This document shows, piece by piece, positions 56,641 through 64,000 of a stretch of DNA of 64,000 nucleotides; position 1 is the stretch's first letter, and each line of letters starts with the position of its first letter. The position numbers and the translations under genes were made by a program. Origin of the DNA: Bryobacter sp. (lineage in GTDB: Bacteria; Acidobacteriota; Terriglobia; Bryobacterales; Bryobacteraceae); contig JALHNH010000004.1 in assembly GCA_022843625.1 (NCBI GenBank), positions 1 through 64,000 of the forward strand, given 5' to 3'. The notes beneath the pieces were generated by a model, which saw nothing but the letters and a program-made list of their open reading frames with translations, was not told where the DNA came from and made no database searches.

Positions 56641-57697
56641 GGTGCTCCTCTCCAGCGCGGACGATGAAAGTTTTTAGCGGAGGGCCGCCCACGATCTCGA
56701 CGACATAGTTGCTGGTAGGGAGTTGAATCTCCCAGGGCTTGCCGTCTGACTGCGTAGTCATCACGATAGGCAGGGTACCGTCTTTTGACAGCCCGTCCCG
56801 AACGTTAATGCGCTTGCCTTTGGTCTTGGCAGGAGGCGTAATTCGGACCGGGAAGGTTTTGACGTTCACCGTAGCAATGACAAAGGGTGGGCCTGTTTCC
56901 GCACTAGAGGGCTCAAGTGCGGGTTCCTGGGCAATTTCTGGACGCAACAGATCCGATGGGTCGAGAAAACTCCTCATGTTATTGAAGAGGTAGCCACGTA
57001 GAGACTCTGAAGTGATTTCCCCGTTAGCGGGGTTGGCAGCGGCGCCACGCAAGCCAGTCATCAGCGTTTGGCTGAATACTCCGCGCGTGCGCTGGCCGAA
57101 CTTGCGTTCCAGAGCCAGACGTCCATGAGGGGCGGCGAAGCAATAGAGCCGCTTACACTGCCGCCGTGGGTCGGGGTCGCGCGCTACCTGCAATCCCGGC
57201 GGATTCGGGATATACGTTGTCGGCGTAATTCGGCAGCAATCCATAAAAAGAAGAATCTCTTCAAACCACATCCCCATTGCAAAAAGATTGGCCCAGTCCA
57301 TGCCTGAGACATGAAACTTGGGTCTGGTGATGCTGGCGTTGGCGGCGAGCAAGCCCGCACCAGGCGTGAGTGCAAATCCATGGCCCGATAGGAAAATATA
57401 AAGCCTGCGGCCAACCTGACGGCCATTCCCCTTCTTCTGATTCTTGTTGGCGATATCCTCCAGCCCCACGAAAAAGCTTTCAATATCATCCGAGCTGGGC
57501 CTGCCGGTTGTGACGCCAATTTTCTTCTTCAGCGGCTTGGAAACAATTTTTTTCACTTGCCGCACTGGGACATCACCCCCGCCTTTATCGATCAACCACT
57601 GATAAAAGTCTTCGGCATCGGTTACCGGGCCATCCAGCGTTTCAAATGCCGGATAGTGGGAAAGGCCAACAACAATTGCGTAGTCCGTTTTTGCCAT
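56627..57697 (-). CDS. Caspase-like cysteine protease (peptidase C14)
   Basis: The 356-residue protein starts DYAIVVGLSHYPAFETLDG, the usual opening of bacterial caspases. The catalytic His is His106 in FLSGHGF, and the Cys is in LLFMDCCRI (Cys155 is the DxC position; Cys154 adjacent). The p20-like domain spans about 1-230; the remainder (about 240-356) is beta-rich (VIATVNVKTFPVRITPP) and may be a regulatory or substrate-binding domain. No signal peptide, so cytosolic. Bacterial caspases act in programmed cell death and conflict systems. Overlaps the 482-aa gene; 5 bases after the metalloprotease gene. Confidence 0.88.
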   Translation of the reverse strand: MAKTDYAIVVGLSHYPAFETLDGPVTDAEDFYQWLIDKGGGDVPVRQVKKIVSKPLKKKIGVTTGRPSSDDIESFFVGLEDIANKNQKKGNGRQVGRRLYIFLSGHGFALTPGAGLLAANASITRPKFHVSGMDWANLFAMGMWFEEILLFMDCCRITPTTYIPNPPGLQVARDPDPRRQCKRLYCFAAPHGRLALERKFGQRTRGVFSQTLMTGLRGAAANPANGEITSESLRGYLFNNMRSFLDPSDLLRPEIAQEPALEPSSAETGPPFVIATVNVKTFPVRITPPAKTKGKRINVRDGLSKDGTLPIVMTTQSDGKPWEIQLPTSNYVVEIVGGPPLKTFIVRAGEEHHVQF

Positions 57698-57702
57698 GGG
57701 AC

Positions 57703-58404
57703 TTATTGCCAGGGATACAGCGCGCGAATAAAGGCGATATCTGTATTGGATAGCTTTCTATTGGGTGGGGTTGAGAACCCGTTGGTCGTCCACTTGGCGG
57801 GAATGGGATAGAGCATGATGGAGTCCTTGTCGAACTTGCTGAAGTTAGTGAGCTTTGCGGTAAAGGCCTGAAACATGTTTCGCTGAATCTGTTCGGTCGT
57901 CCAGAACTGTGGGGGGCCTGCCAGGTCTGAGGCGACTTGGGCTTCGTTCCATTTGATCTTGCCCTTGGGATGTTGATGTTCATGAATGAGACCCAGCGCA
58001 TGGCCGAATTCGTGAAGCACAACGCGCTCCACTTCCTCATCTTCGGTGCTTGCGCTAAGCCAACCGAGGTTCATCGTGGGTTTGCTCTTGTCGACATTTT
58101 TACAAGTAGTACCTACGGCAGACCAGGACCCGCGAGATTTAAACGAAATCCGGATCAGACTGTCGGTCTTCTTCTGGAAAACGAAATCAAGATTGGCCAT
58201 CGCTGGCCCCACCCATTGGCGGGCAGCTTGTTCCACGCGGGCTTTGAGTCTTTTGTCGCCATCCAGAAACGAAATGGAAATGGCATCGCCTGCGCGCCAA
58301 AGCGACATTTTAGGCGCGACAGCTCTGGTCTTGCCGGAGATCGCTGGGGCGACGGCGTCCCAGGCAAAACACCACTGATCAGCAGCTTTCACTTCTTCAG
58401 GCAT
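57703..58404 (-). CDS. Astacin-like metzincin metalloprotease
   Basis: The 233-residue protein holds LHEFGHALGLIHEHQHP, giving zinc ligands His131, His135 and His141 with Glu132, and a Met-turn DSIMLYP (Met197). This is the metzincin signature of the M12A/astacin-like group. The N-terminus (PEEVKAADQWCFAWDAV) has no secretion signal, unlike most astacins, pointing to an intracellular enzyme. No clear propeptide is present, so control must come from elsewhere, perhaps other operon products. It overlaps the upstream 308-aa gene by 8 bases. Confidence 0.86.
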   Translation of the reverse strand: MPEEVKAADQWCFAWDAVAPAISGKTRAVAPKMSLWRAGDAISISFLDGDKRLKARVEQAARQWVGPAMANLDFVFQKKTDSLIRISFKSRGSWSAVGTTCKNVDKSKPTMNLGWLSASTEDEEVERVVLHEFGHALGLIHEHQHPKGKIKWNEAQVASDLAGPPQFWTTEQIQRNMFQAFTAKLTNFSKFDKDSIMLYPIPAKWTTNGFSTPPNRKLSNTDIAFIRALYPWQ

Positions 58405-59323
58405 TCTTTTCCTCCTTGGTCTTAGCGCGGTGCAGCTTCCGAATCAACGGCGTGGCTGTAGACGTATCTGTGATTCCCAAGCTCTCGATGCCGCGCATTT
58501 TGCGGGAAGCTTTGCTATCGCGAGCTTCTTCATCGTAGAGTTGGAACCACGGAAAACCAAGTCGCGTGTAGTCATCTGCAGAAATGGTGGAAGGCGGCGG
58601 CTGCATCCCAGTCACATCGCAAAAGGCCTCGCTGTTCAGCAAGGCAATCTCAACGCTTGTGACGTTGCTCTCGTCCCAGGTGCTCAGGCCATGTGGATCG
58701 GGGTACACCTTTTGCTGGATGATGCCCCCGGCGCCCAGCCCCACATCCGGGAATTGCAGGGTAATCGACTCCAACATAAACGCGGTCTCATATCCACGAG
58801 GCTTGTGAGTAGGAAAACGCCCGGGCTTTGATTCGATCACGCGGATTGAAAGCAGTGAGCTCGATTCTCCGCCACATTGTTCAGCCACGGTGAGCCCCTG
58901 ATGCAAAGGTGCGGCGACGAATTGCCGAACAAATCCCTCCCCGGTTTTGAAACCGTCGAGCCACGGTTGCTCCGGGCAGACGATGTAGTTTTGCGGGTTG
59001 CGGCGAAGGCGGCTGGACGAATCTCCCGTGAGTACGTTAATGCCACCCGCGAGGATCTGCAAGGCATTGGGTCTCCAGCCCGGCGCATCGAAGGAAAACC
59101 ATAAGGCTTCCCACTGCCGGATAGGTACAAAGAATCGTGCCCGCCCTCGCCATTCCACAGGAAGCTTCTTTTTGTAAGCTGCGAAGGGAAAAACAGGAAA
59201 TGGCCCAAAGCTCGGCGGCAACGGATACTCTTTGCCATCGTCGGGCACACGCAGGGTGCGTTCCAGTCGAAACGAAAAGGCACCAACGCAAATTGAGCCC
59301 GCGTCTTCTTTAATAATTCGCAC
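58397..59323 (-). CDS. Unknown 308-residue protein within the protease operon
   Basis: The protein is mostly beta, without a signal peptide or membrane helix. Motifs include SFRLERTLRVPDDGKEYPLP at the start, GFVRQFVAAPLHQGLTV near 130-145, and DDYTRLGFPWFQLYDEEARD near 245-265, then a charged C-terminus. I recall a similar RQFVAxPL motif in uncharacterised proteins, but cannot name a family. It is sandwiched between the protease-nuclease (5-base gap) and the metzincin (8-base overlap), so it is part of the same system. Confidence 0.72.
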   Translation of the reverse strand: MRIIKEDAGSICVGAFSFRLERTLRVPDDGKEYPLPPSFGPFPVFPFAAYKKKLPVEWRGRARFFVPIRQWEALWFSFDAPGWRPNALQILAGGINVLTGDSSSRLRRNPQNYIVCPEQPWLDGFKTGEGFVRQFVAAPLHQGLTVAEQCGGESSSLLSIRVIESKPGRFPTHKPRGYETAFMLESITLQFPDVGLGAGGIIQQKVYPDPHGLSTWDESNVTSVEIALLNSEAFCDVTGMQPPPSTISADDYTRLGFPWFQLYDEEARDSKASRKMRGIESLGITDTSTATPLIRKLHRAKTKEEKNA

Positions 59324-59328
59324 TTGGG

Positions 59329-61155
59329 CTACAGGCGCACCTGTTCAAGTTTGGTGATTTCGCGAATAGCGAACGCCTCTTGGGCCTTAAGCGGATCGGC
59401 GTCAGCCAGTTTTCCAAAACGAAGCCCAGTGCGCTTTTCGAGTACGGCGATTGGGAGCTGATAAGTGCGGAATTGGCCGAAGACAAATTCGATATCGGTC
59501 AGCAGATCGCGCTGGCTCAAAATGTAGGCAGTGGCATGCAACTTGTTGGTCGCGCCGTTAACCACAGCCACAACTTTCCAATAGGCCTGAGGTAAAAATA
59601 CATTGCGATATTGTGGGTCGTCGTCACCAAAAACGGGGCCTGTGTAGACATTCACCTTGAGGTCTTTGGCGTCGGTGTTGGAAAGAATATAGTTCTCGAG
59701 ATCGTTCCAGTTCCCTTGATTCAAACGCGCGTGCTGCGGCGTTGCGTTGGTGTAGTAAAAAGTGTCGTCATTGGCCTGCTGTCGCTCTGCCGCGTTGGCT
59801 CCCCACACCGGATCCAGACGGCGAACCAGGTGGCCACGATCGAGGTCGTTGTTGGAATAGAGTTCGTTGCCGATTTGATGCTTAGAGTCAATACGCGGGT
59901 CCAGCAGCCAGGTATCGTTTTCCCGGCGGATGTTTGCCGAACTGCTTCCATCGATATTACAGGCGGTGAAGAACGCAAATCGACGCTTTCTATTCATTGC
60001 CAAAGAGAAATGTGTATAGCGCAGCAGGCCGTCGGTCTTGCTCTGAACGGGTGCCAGGTTGGCTTTGTGCGATGCATTGAGAGTTGGCACAGAAACCCGC
60101 AGAGCGGCAGACTTGCCCAGGAAGTTCTCCTGATAGCCAATACGATTGGAAAGGGACGAGGCCGATGGTGCCGCGGCGGGCTTCGGCTTTTGCGCCTTTG
60201 CTTCTTCGGGCATCCCGAGAACGGTAACTTTCACCTTTAGCTTGGAGAGAATCTTTTTCAGCTCAGCCGACTCAACCGCAAAGTTGTTCATGCGGAAGCG
60301 CCCTCCAAAGTGGAGTCCAACTGCCTTTCCGCTTTCAATGTCAAGTACCACCGCACCGGAGTTCCCGCCCAGCGTGGAACAGTCGTGGTGGATCAGGAAG
60401 CCCTTGGGATTGCCACTGATTTCACCAGGTGAAAGACGTTTGACTTCAAATACGCTACCGAAGATATCGGCGACTGCGGCGGCGGGGTTGCGCGGGTCGT
60501 TAGCGGGGTAGCCGATCACCACTACCGGCAGTCCTTTCTGAATCTTGGCATCGGATAGCTCAATGGGTTTGGGGAACTTTGACCCCTTCAACTTTAAGAT
60601 TGCTACATCAGGAAAGGAGTCACCGTCCTCCGCTATGTATAGAACTTTTTCGACATGAACTTCCTGTGAACTTGGTAAGTTAAACTCTTCGCGGAAGTCG
60701 ATTCGAGCTGTGAACTTTCCACCCATCGGGGAGTTGCGAAACGGAAACGCAGAACCCTGCTTGCGGGCAAAAATGGAGGCAACATGGCGGTTGGTGATAG
60801 CGATTCCGTCGCCGATCATCCAACCCGTTCCAGCGTATGGCAGAGTGGGGTCTCCAGTCAGCTCAACACGCCCCACCGACCGGATCGCATTTTCTATCTT
60901 GCTCCGGTTGGGATCAAGCAATGAGCGCCACACAGCAGATTGGGGGGCTTCAAAAGTGTTCTTGCGGACAAGCAATGCGGGACGTCGAAGCTGATCGACG
61001 ATGATGATCGCTTCCTGGGACATATCGCCACCCAGCGTCTCTTGCCCACTGGCCAGTGACTCGGTTTCGTCACCAATAAAGAGGCGGCGTGCTTCTTCTG
61101 CAAATCTGTCATTGAGAGTTTTTTCTGCAAGAGCAGGAATAATGATGTCGCCCAT
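59329..61155 (-). CDS. Trypsin-like protease fused to DNA/RNA non-specific endonuclease
   Basis: The 608-residue protein joins two hydrolases. Residues about 90-300 are an S1/trypsin-like domain: His124 in AITNRHVASIFA, Asp183 in SFPDVAILKLKG and Ser266 in TLGGNSGAVVLD. A linker with Lys/Pro/Ala (315-335) leads to a NUC-type endonuclease at about 375-605, with NDLDRGHLVRRLDPVW (catalytic His442 in DRGH) and the metal-binding NQGNWNDLE. No signal peptide. A GGAGG lies 8 bases before the ATG. First gene of the five-gene operon; promoter at 61219-61247. Confidence 0.9.
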   Translation of the reverse strand: MGDIIIPALAEKTLNDRFAEEARRLFIGDETESLASGQETLGGDMSQEAIIIVDQLRRPALLVRKNTFEAPQSAVWRSLLDPNRSKIENAIRSVGRVELTGDPTLPYAGTGWMIGDGIAITNRHVASIFARKQGSAFPFRNSPMGGKFTARIDFREEFNLPSSQEVHVEKVLYIAEDGDSFPDVAILKLKGSKFPKPIELSDAKIQKGLPVVVIGYPANDPRNPAAAVADIFGSVFEVKRLSPGEISGNPKGFLIHHDCSTLGGNSGAVVLDIESGKAVGLHFGGRFRMNNFAVESAELKKILSKLKVKVTVLGMPEEAKAQKPKPAAAPSASSLSNRIGYQENFLGKSAALRVSVPTLNASHKANLAPVQSKTDGLLRYTHFSLAMNRKRRFAFFTACNIDGSSSANIRRENDTWLLDPRIDSKHQIGNELYSNNDLDRGHLVRRLDPVWGANAAERQQANDDTFYYTNATPQHARLNQGNWNDLENYILSNTDAKDLKVNVYTGPVFGDDDPQYRNVFLPQAYWKVVAVVNGATNKLHATAYILSQRDLLTDIEFVFGQFRTYQLPIAVLEKRTGLRFGKLADADPLKAQEAFAIREITKLEQVRL

Positions 61156-61218
61156 GTTTCAAGCCTCCGGTCAAAAGTGGATCTGTCTCGAGAACGTACT
61201 CAAACGCGCCCAAGATGA

Positions 61219-61247
61219 TTTGTAGATCACTTAAGATTTAAAGTCAA
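61219..61247 (-). promoter_or_regulatory. Promoter of the protease-nuclease operon
   Basis: On the minus strand TTGACT (61242-61247), a 17-base spacer and TACAAA (61219-61224) match -35 and -10 elements at 5 of 6 and 4 of 6 positions. The implied transcript begins about 55 bases before the start codon at 61155. Confidence 0.6.
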
Positions 61248-61357
61248 CGAAAAACCGAAGGCTGAGAAAATTATCAGTCCCAATCTAAGTAATTCTTGAA
61301 GAAGGTTCCTGATTGTGTCAGTATTTCGTTACTAACGATCTGGAGGGAATTAGCGCT

Positions 61358-62395
61358 ATGGCGACAAGAAAAAAAGCAATTGCGAGGCCGGTTCAGAAAA
61401 AGGCGAAGAAAGCAGCCGCCAGAGAGAAAGTCACCACAGCGAAAGCCGTGCCTAATGCAAAGACGGCTGGCCGGGCTACTGCGGCGGCTATTCCCAGCGA
61501 TGCCGAGTTCCTGCAGGAAAGCCTCGGTGCCCAATTCGCCAACTTTGAGCTGGATCGCGCCACTCACGCCTACATCCGCATTCTGGAGGCATGTTACGAA
61601 TTCGCCAAAGGGGATGAGAATCCCGCCATGCCCAACGGATATAAAGTCGTGGCAAAAATTCGCACCAGTGCCGAAGAAGGGCTGGAGACTATGCGAACGC
61701 TCTCAGCGGTAGAGCTTGTCTCTCTGGCAAACGACTTCCGGGCGGTTGGGATCAGTACCTCTACGGAAGAAGGCATTTCTAATCCGGAAAACTTTGGGTT
61801 TGTTGTGCGCGAGGAATCGACTAATGCATTGATCGTTGGTATCCGGGGAACGCAAACACCCGCGGAATGGGTAAAAAATTTTACTCTGATACCGCAGATC
61901 TTCAACGCTGCTCCTGAATTCGGGCTGGTGCATCTCGGCTTTGAACAGATGTGGAAGAAGATCCGGCCGGATGTGATGGCAGCGCTGAAGGCAGAACCGG
62001 ACACAACACGCATCACATTCTTGGGCCACAGCCTGGGCGGGGCAATGGCAACGCTGGGGATAGTAGATATCAAGAAGAACTTGAAGCGTCCGCTGGTCGA
62101 CCTTTGCACTTTCGGTGGACCCCGGGTCGGCAAGATCATTTTCCGCGTAAAGTTCAACAAGCTGATCAAAACATGCTTTCGCGTTGTGGAACTTCGAGAT
62201 GTCGTCCCGCATGTCCCATCAAAGCTGACGCTATGGAACCACGTTGGCCGGGAGATTGAAGTACGCAGCAAAGAAAGCAATGCCCACAGCCTGAAGTCCT
62301 ACTTGATTGGGCTGAAAGGGGTGAGTTCCCAGGAAACGCCTATTACGATCACCGAAGGCGCACGCAGCGGTGTTCTTACTACCCTGACCTACTAG
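61358..62395 (+). CDS. Class 3 lipase with basic N-terminal tail
   Basis: The 345-residue protein begins with about 45 Lys/Arg/Ala-rich residues, then a class 3 (fungal-type) lipase fold: NALIVGIRGTQTPAEWVKNF, GHSLGGAMATLGI (nucleophile Ser225), Asp281 in ELRDVVPHVP and His310 in NAHSLKSYL. The triad is complete. It has no signal peptide, unlike most lipases, suggesting action inside the cell. The start at 61358 has GGAGGG about 10 bases ahead. It diverges from the protease-nuclease gene and shares the 200-bp promoter region. Confidence 0.87.
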   Translation: MATRKKAIARPVQKKAKKAAAREKVTTAKAVPNAKTAGRATAAAIPSDAEFLQESLGAQFANFELDRATHAYIRILEACYEFAKGDENPAMPNGYKVVAKIRTSAEEGLETMRTLSAVELVSLANDFRAVGISTSTEEGISNPENFGFVVREESTNALIVGIRGTQTPAEWVKNFTLIPQIFNAAPEFGLVHLGFEQMWKKIRPDVMAALKAEPDTTRITFLGHSLGGAMATLGIVDIKKNLKRPLVDLCTFGGPRVGKIIFRVKFNKLIKTCFRVVELRDVVPHVPSKLTLWNHVGREIEVRSKESNAHSLKSYLIGLKGVSSQETPITITEGARSGVLTTLTY

Positions 62396-62431
62396 AGCTA
62401 TCTAGTATGGAAACCGCAAATTAGTACAAAA

Positions 62432-62447
62432 TGACCGCCCGCGGTCA
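62432..62447. other. Inverted repeat downstream of the lipase gene
   Basis: TGACCGC and GCGGTCA are exact inverted copies with CC between. A two-base loop cannot fold well in RNA, so a protein binding site in DNA is the more likely reading. No other copy was noticed in the window. Confidence 0.35.
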
Positions 62448-62635
62448 CATGACTCTCTGGCGACAAATCGCACTACCTTAGCCTGGATTGCAACATTCAG
62501 GCAAAATCCTTTGACGGCTGTGTCAAATCAAAATAGTCAGAATGGCCCTTCCCGTGCCCTCTAGCAGTGTTCCTGATAGAGGATTTCCAGTTGAATCGGA
62601 AATCCGTCTAGGGAACCGTAAAAGAGGAGATCTAG

Positions 62636-62905
62636 ATGAATCGAGCATTGGGAATTTTAGCCATATCGGTCGTATCGATTTTAGGCGGCTGCACCACCGC
62701 CGGACCCGCAGGCCAGCCTGGGCAAACGGGCCAGACCGGCCAAACAGGGCAGCAAGGCCAATCCGGCCAGTCAGGGCAAGTTGGTGAGCCCGGCCAAACC
62801 GGTTCAATGGGCCAGACCGGGGATACAGGAAAGGCCGCTCCATGCCCGGCCGGGCAGCACCGATCTACATCTGTTGATGGAAAGCCAATTTGCGTCGTCG
62901 ACTAG
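62636..62905 (+). CDS. Collagen-like lipoprotein
   Basis: The 89-residue protein has a lipoprotein signal with lipobox ILGGC (Cys19), then about 14 Gly-x-y triplets from GPAGQPGQTG to GDTG, rich in Gln and Thr, and a C-terminal CPAGQHRSTSVDGKP with two cysteines. It should be anchored in the membrane by its lipid and may form a short collagen-like triple helix. AGAGGAG lies before the ATG. It follows the lipase gene by 240 bases. Confidence 0.82.
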   Translation: MNRALGILAISVVSILGGCTTAGPAGQPGQTGQTGQTGQQGQSGQSGQVGEPGQTGSMGQTGDTGKAAPCPAGQHRSTSVDGKPICVVD

Positions 62906-62924
62906 CCGGATCGGATTGATATTG

Positions 62925-62953
62925 CAGACAGCCGCCTCTAAAGCGGCTGTCTG
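62925..62953. terminator. Hairpin terminator between the lipoprotein gene and the membrane protein
   Basis: An 11-bp stem CAGACAGCCGC / GCGGCTGTCTG with a 7-base loop lies 20 bases after the lipoprotein stop. The U-tract is weak (ATTTCT), so termination efficiency is uncertain. Confidence 0.6.
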
Positions 62954-62984
62954 ATTTCTGGTTTGGGAGCGTGTGGCCGATTTG

Positions 62985-64000
62985 TTATTGAAGAGGCTTT
63001 CGCTGCCAGAGCTCACTGCCAGCCAGATTTAGCGGTGGGTTGAGCGGTTGATAGTTTTGCTCTAGCCAGGCTTCCAGCGTCCTGAAGTGAGGGTCGATGC
63101 CGATTGCCGACGGAAACACACGCAGGAAGCCTTCGGTTGTGAGCCGCTGATAGAGCAGCCATTGCGGGGGGCTGGTTTTGAGGTGGTTTAATGCTTCTTG
63201 CTCTTCTGTCGCTGTCATTTGGCCTGGGCACAAATACGAAAACCTGGTTGGGTTCCTGGTTTGAGTAATGAAATAGTGAACCGGCATATATGGGTGGACA
63301 TAAAGAGTCTCGTTAGGGCGCACATGACTCAGCACCTGCTGCAGTTGCGCTTTATATGTTTTATCCACCCGAAGACTTCCAACCGGGCTTTCGATTTTCT
63401 CTGTATCTCGCCAGGTGCCAATCGTGTTGCTGGCAAAGGCCAGAGATAAAAGCAGAGGAACGACGGCAAAACGGATTCCTTTCCCTGCCGGTACCAGACT
63501 GGAAATGCCCACGACTGTCATCACGTACGGTAAGGCCGCGATGAAAGCGAGGTGGCCTAAGTCGGGCCTGGGGTAGGCGGTAATCACCAGAACCAGCATT
63601 GACACCAGCAGGTAGACGCTTTGTTGCTTCTTGAATACCAGATAGCCCCAAATTGCGATTGCTGTAATCGGCAGAATTGCAGGTAGCTCAATACAGGTGA
63701 GCATAATCAGAACCACTACTTTGGCGATGCCATCTGCGCCTTCAAAGACCCCGGCGATGCCCCCGTTCACGGCTCCGTAGGGGGTAATGTTCACTGAAGA
63801 ATAGTTCGTTCTGAGCCATTGCATTTGGTCCCAGAAGGGCAAAAAAGCGCCTTGGGCGGCCAGAAGAATGGCACCCGCCGCTGCGGTGATCGATACACCT
63901 GCGGTGAACGGGATGAGGCCTTTTCGATATATGCACACCATGGTGGCCGGGATGAGCAGCGCTAGCGACGGCGTGCACCAGGCGGCGGCTCCGAATGCAA
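62985..64000 (-). CDS. Multi-spanning membrane protein (partial, runs off right edge)
   Basis: The frame is open to the window edge, adding AFGAAAWCTPSLALLIP before the first internal ATG at 63941. It has about six hydrophobic helices in the visible 338 residues (including FTAGVSITAAAGAILLAAQG, IMLTCIELPAILPITAIAI and VYLLVSMLVLVITA), and a C-terminal soluble domain of about 120 residues ending AGSELWQRKPLQ. The pattern of a helical membrane domain with a soluble tail resembles membrane glycosyltransferases, but no diagnostic motif is visible. Confidence 0.7.
   Translation of the reverse strand, partial: AFGAAAWCTPSLALLIPATMVCIYRKGLIPFTAGVSITAAAGAILLAAQGAFLPFWDQMQWLRTNYSSVNITPYGAVNGGIAGVFEGADGIAKVVVLIMLTCIELPAILPITAIAIWGYLVFKKQQSVYLLVSMLVLVITAYPRPDLGHLAFIAALPYVMTVVGISSLVPAGKGIRFAVVPLLLSLAFASNTIGTWRDTEKIESPVGSLRVDKTYKAQLQQVLSHVRPNETLYVHPYMPVHYFITQTRNPTRFSYLCPGQMTATEEQEALNHLKTSPPQWLLYQRLTTEGFLRVFPSAIGIDPHFRTLEAWLEQNYQPLNPPLNLAGSELWQRKPLQ

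Noticed and set aside
62636..62905. Gly-rich repeats as a CRISPR or tandem DNA array
   Set aside because: The repeat is 3-residue periodic coding sequence, not spaced direct repeats.

Overview
The window reads as chromosomal DNA of an acidobacterium, most likely of the Bryobacter/Solibacter group. The evidence is a TIGR03437-type C-terminal domain (a family named from Solibacter) on the amidase at 47950-49740, an adjacent DUF1800/DUF1501 pair, a TIGR02999-like ECF sigma factor tail-to-tail with a Ser/Thr kinase-TPR protein, a PEP-CTERM protein, and a lipid A operon (fabZ-lpxA-lpxI) that marks a diderm. This assignment is an inference from gene content; no 16S gene is present.

Layout. 0-3.7 kb: infA at the left edge, a broken NTF2-like/DUF1080 gene, an SDR oxidoreductase, an ECF sigma/membrane protein pair and a MazEF-type toxin-antitoxin with a perfect 18-bp palindrome in front of it. 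3.6-13.4 kb: fabZ-lpxA-lpxI, an M20 peptidase, lysS with a long C-terminal extension, a probably degenerate hydrolase, a Bcp peroxiredoxin, cytochrome c, tRNA-Glu and two further enzymes. 13.4-17.5 kb: receptor-like kinase, ECF sigma and PEP-CTERM protein. 17.6-23.3 kb: gyrB, dnaN, dnaA with DnaA-box-like sites and tRNA-Gly. 23.3-37.1 kb: an OxyR-like regulator, a VOC protein, then two long minus-strand units for surface polysaccharide (six glycosyltransferases, a Wzt-like ATPase, a methyltransferase) ending in alr and a dgoD-like dehydratase. 37.1-42.7 kb: tRNA-Met, parB, parA, five parS sites, mnmG, purD and tRNA-Arg. The replication and segregation genes are thus all here, divided by the polysaccharide block. 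42.7-55.1 kb: secreted and unknown proteins, DUF1800/DUF1501, a PGRP amidase, a PrpE-like phosphatase, a GYD protein, OmpH/Skp, a solitary groES, a purple-acid-phosphatase-like enzyme and a PLP decarboxylase.

55.2-62.9 kb is the most unusual part. A tightly packed five-gene minus-strand operon encodes a trypsin-like protease fused to a DNA/RNA non-specific endonuclease, an unknown 308-aa protein, an astacin-type metalloprotease, a caspase-like protease and an unknown 482-aa protein with a basic tail. A class 3 lipase with an intact triad and a basic N-terminal tail diverges from the same 200-bp promoter region. None of these six proteins has a visible signal peptide, so the set resembles an intracellular arsenal of hydrolases (two protease folds plus a metalloprotease, a nuclease and a lipase), possibly a conflict or cell-death system. 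A collagen-like lipoprotein follows. The right edge cuts a multi-spanning membrane protein.

All positions were worked out by reading; no searches were run. Family names rest on motifs and recalled family features.
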